From NCBI GenBank assembly GCA_028710055.1, contig JAQUSX010000054.1, forward strand, positions 1 through 5,944: 5,944 bases of DNA, given 5' to 3'. Positions 5,322 to 5,944 of the stretch are shown one piece after another; the first letter of the stretch is position 1, and each line of letters begins with the position of its first letter. The DNA comes from Clostridia bacterium. GTDB taxonomy: Bacteria > Bacillota > Clostridia > Christensenellales > CAG-314. The notes under the pieces were generated by a model, which was not told the origin of the DNA, ran no database searches, and saw only the letters and a program-made list of their open reading frames with translations. A program made the position numbers and the translations under genes.

Positions 5322-5348
5322 TTCATACTTTTTTACAAAAATTGTCAA
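5322..5348 (-). promoter_or_regulatory. Possible second promoter
   Basis: The minus strand has TTGACA (5348-5343), a 15-nt spacer and TATGAA (5327-5322). The spacing is short and the -10 poor, and it lies just upstream of the better promoter. A weak or accidental site. Confidence 0.25.
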
Positions 5349-5441
5349 TTTTTTTTGAGGCTGTTTTTTAATTATATTAACATATTTTATGCTGTTTCAA
5401 ATCGTTTTTGTGTTTTTATTTGAATTTTCGCTAAAAGTCAC

Positions 5442-5472
5442 AAAAAGTACAATTTTTTATGTAGTAATTGTA
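5442..5472 (-). terminator. Possible weak terminator after the MgtC-like gene
   Basis: The minus strand reads TACAATT, 11 nt of loop, AATTGTA, then CTTTTTG. The stem is 7 bp and all AT except one pair, so termination would be weak. It overlaps the -10 of a promoter-like sequence (5467-5495); the two readings compete. Confidence 0.3.
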
Positions 5473-5495
5473 TCATAATTAAAAATTTTCGTTAA
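5467..5495 (-). promoter_or_regulatory. Possible extended -10 promoter
   Basis: The minus strand has TTAACG (5495-5490), a 17-nt spacer and TACAAT (5472-5467) preceded by TGA, giving an extended -10 (TGnTACAAT). It would add about 180 nt to the 5' end of the leader. The -35 is only 4/6, and AT-rich sequence yields such matches by chance. Confidence 0.4.
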
Positions 5496-5533
5496 GCGTT
5501 TTACAGGAAAATATTTCCAGAACTTTTTATTAC

Positions 5534-5944
5534 TTACCAGTCTTCCAGTCTTTCAATACTATATATCGTTTTATTCGCTTCCACTATCGTCGCAATTTTT
5601 TCTATCGGACAATCCATTTTTGTGTGAATAACCGCTTCCGCCATATTTTTCCCGTCTGCGGAGTAAATTTTGAATCGGCTGAATTTTTCCACGTCAAATT
5701 CTTTTTGCAGCGTTTTTTTCGCTTCTTCCGAATAATCGAATTTTACCAAGAACATATACCGCGCGTCGTGTGAACGCATAATACGGCTGTGAAAGATAGT
5801 CATCGCGATAAAAATAATCAAGGTCGAGCCTATGGCTAAAAGATACAATCCCGCGCCGCAAGCCATACCTATGCCGGCAGTCGCCCAAATACCCGCTGCA
5901 GTAGTCAGTCCGTGTAGACTTTCTCTGCGGAAAAAAATCATTCC
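5534..5944 (-). CDS. MgtC/SapB-family membrane protein (C-terminal part, runs off the window)
   Basis: The 3' 137 codons of a gene whose start lies beyond base 5944; the frame is open to the edge, so the ATG at 5941 is probably internal. MgtC/SapB proteins are multi-span inner-membrane proteins linked to Mg2+ stress, virulence and inhibition of ATP synthase in some species. The visible start, GMIFFRRESLHGLTTAAGIW followed by ATAGIGMACGAGLYLLA, matches the conserved MgtC block (GaGxIxRxG-x-V-xGLTTAAxxWxxAxIGxxxGxG). A last hydrophobic segment follows (LAIGSTLIIFIAMTIF), then a soluble C-terminal domain of about 80 aa (from about SHDARYMFLVKF to LEDW), as in the longer family members. Its link to the secretion operon is only positional: same strand, 554 nt upstream, weak or no terminator between. 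The family is firm; the cellular role here is unknown. Confidence 0.88.
   Translation of the reverse strand, partial: GMIFFRRESLHGLTTAAGIWATAGIGMACGAGLYLLAIGSTLIIFIAMTIFHSRIMRSHDARYMFLVKFDYSEEAKKTLQKEFDVEKFSRFKIYSADGKNMAEAVIHTKMDCPIEKIATIVEANKTIYSIERLEDW

Noticed and set aside
5114..5371. Plus-strand open frame across the riboswitch region
   Set aside because: It reads through the two aptamers and the promoter in antisense, with no ribosome site or recognisable protein.
5504..5520. Inverted repeat GGAAA/TTTCC just after the MgtC-like gene as a terminator
   Set aside because: The stem is only 5 bp, the flanks mismatch and no T-run follows.
5694..5888. Second minus-strand frame inside the MgtC-like gene
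   Set aside because: It is an out-of-frame shadow of the clear MgtC/SapB coding sequence.

Overview
The window looks like low-GC, Gram-positive-type bacterial DNA. The intergenic stretches are AT-rich, there are strong Shine-Dalgarno sequences, and a SipW-type (ER-type) signal peptidase sits with substrates carrying TasA/camelysin-style signal peptides. GEMM-I riboswitches and a bacterial Ku gene fit a Clostridia-like Firmicute, possibly an uncultured gut lineage. The taxonomic guess is inference. Every gene I can support lies on the minus strand, so transcription runs from right to left.

Right end (5534-5944): the 3' part of an MgtC/SapB-family membrane protein gene. Next comes a 554-base non-coding block (4980-5533). 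Its upstream part (about 5280-5533) is AT-rich and holds promoter-like sequences, the best being TTGACA-17 nt-TAAAAT at 5314-5286, plus one weak terminator-like hairpin. Its downstream part holds two tandem GEMM-I (cyclic-dinucleotide) riboswitch aptamers, each followed by an intrinsic terminator, and then a strong ribosome binding site.

Centre (647-4979): a five-gene operon controlled by that leader. In order it encodes (1) a 301-aa secreted protein with a TasA-like domain, an acidic Gly/Glu linker and an extra C-terminal domain; (2) a 164-aa secreted protein that is essentially the TasA-like domain alone; (3) a SipW-like signal peptidase with an intact Ser/His/Asp set; (4) a protein with the ABC-ATPase layout in which the Walker A, signature, Walker B and His-switch motifs are all degraded; and (5) an ABC-2-like membrane protein whose C-terminus is a complete but catalytically degraded SipW-like domain (Ser to Thr, His to Glu). 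An intrinsic terminator at 591-618 ends the operon.

Left end (1-515): the N-terminal 171 codons of a bacterial Ku DNA-end-binding protein, running off the window; it is probably unrelated to the operon.

Working model (inference): a cyclic-dinucleotide signal controls a surface-fibre or matrix operon. The active SipW processes the two secreted subunits. The two pseudo-enzymes (dead ATPase, and permease fused to a dead peptidase) form a membrane platform for export, assembly or regulation. Two points stand out. The paired pseudo-enzymes look like a little-described accessory module. The first aptamer has A where c-di-GMP riboswitches have the ligand-contacting G20, while the second keeps G, so the leader may read two different dinucleotides or have two affinities.
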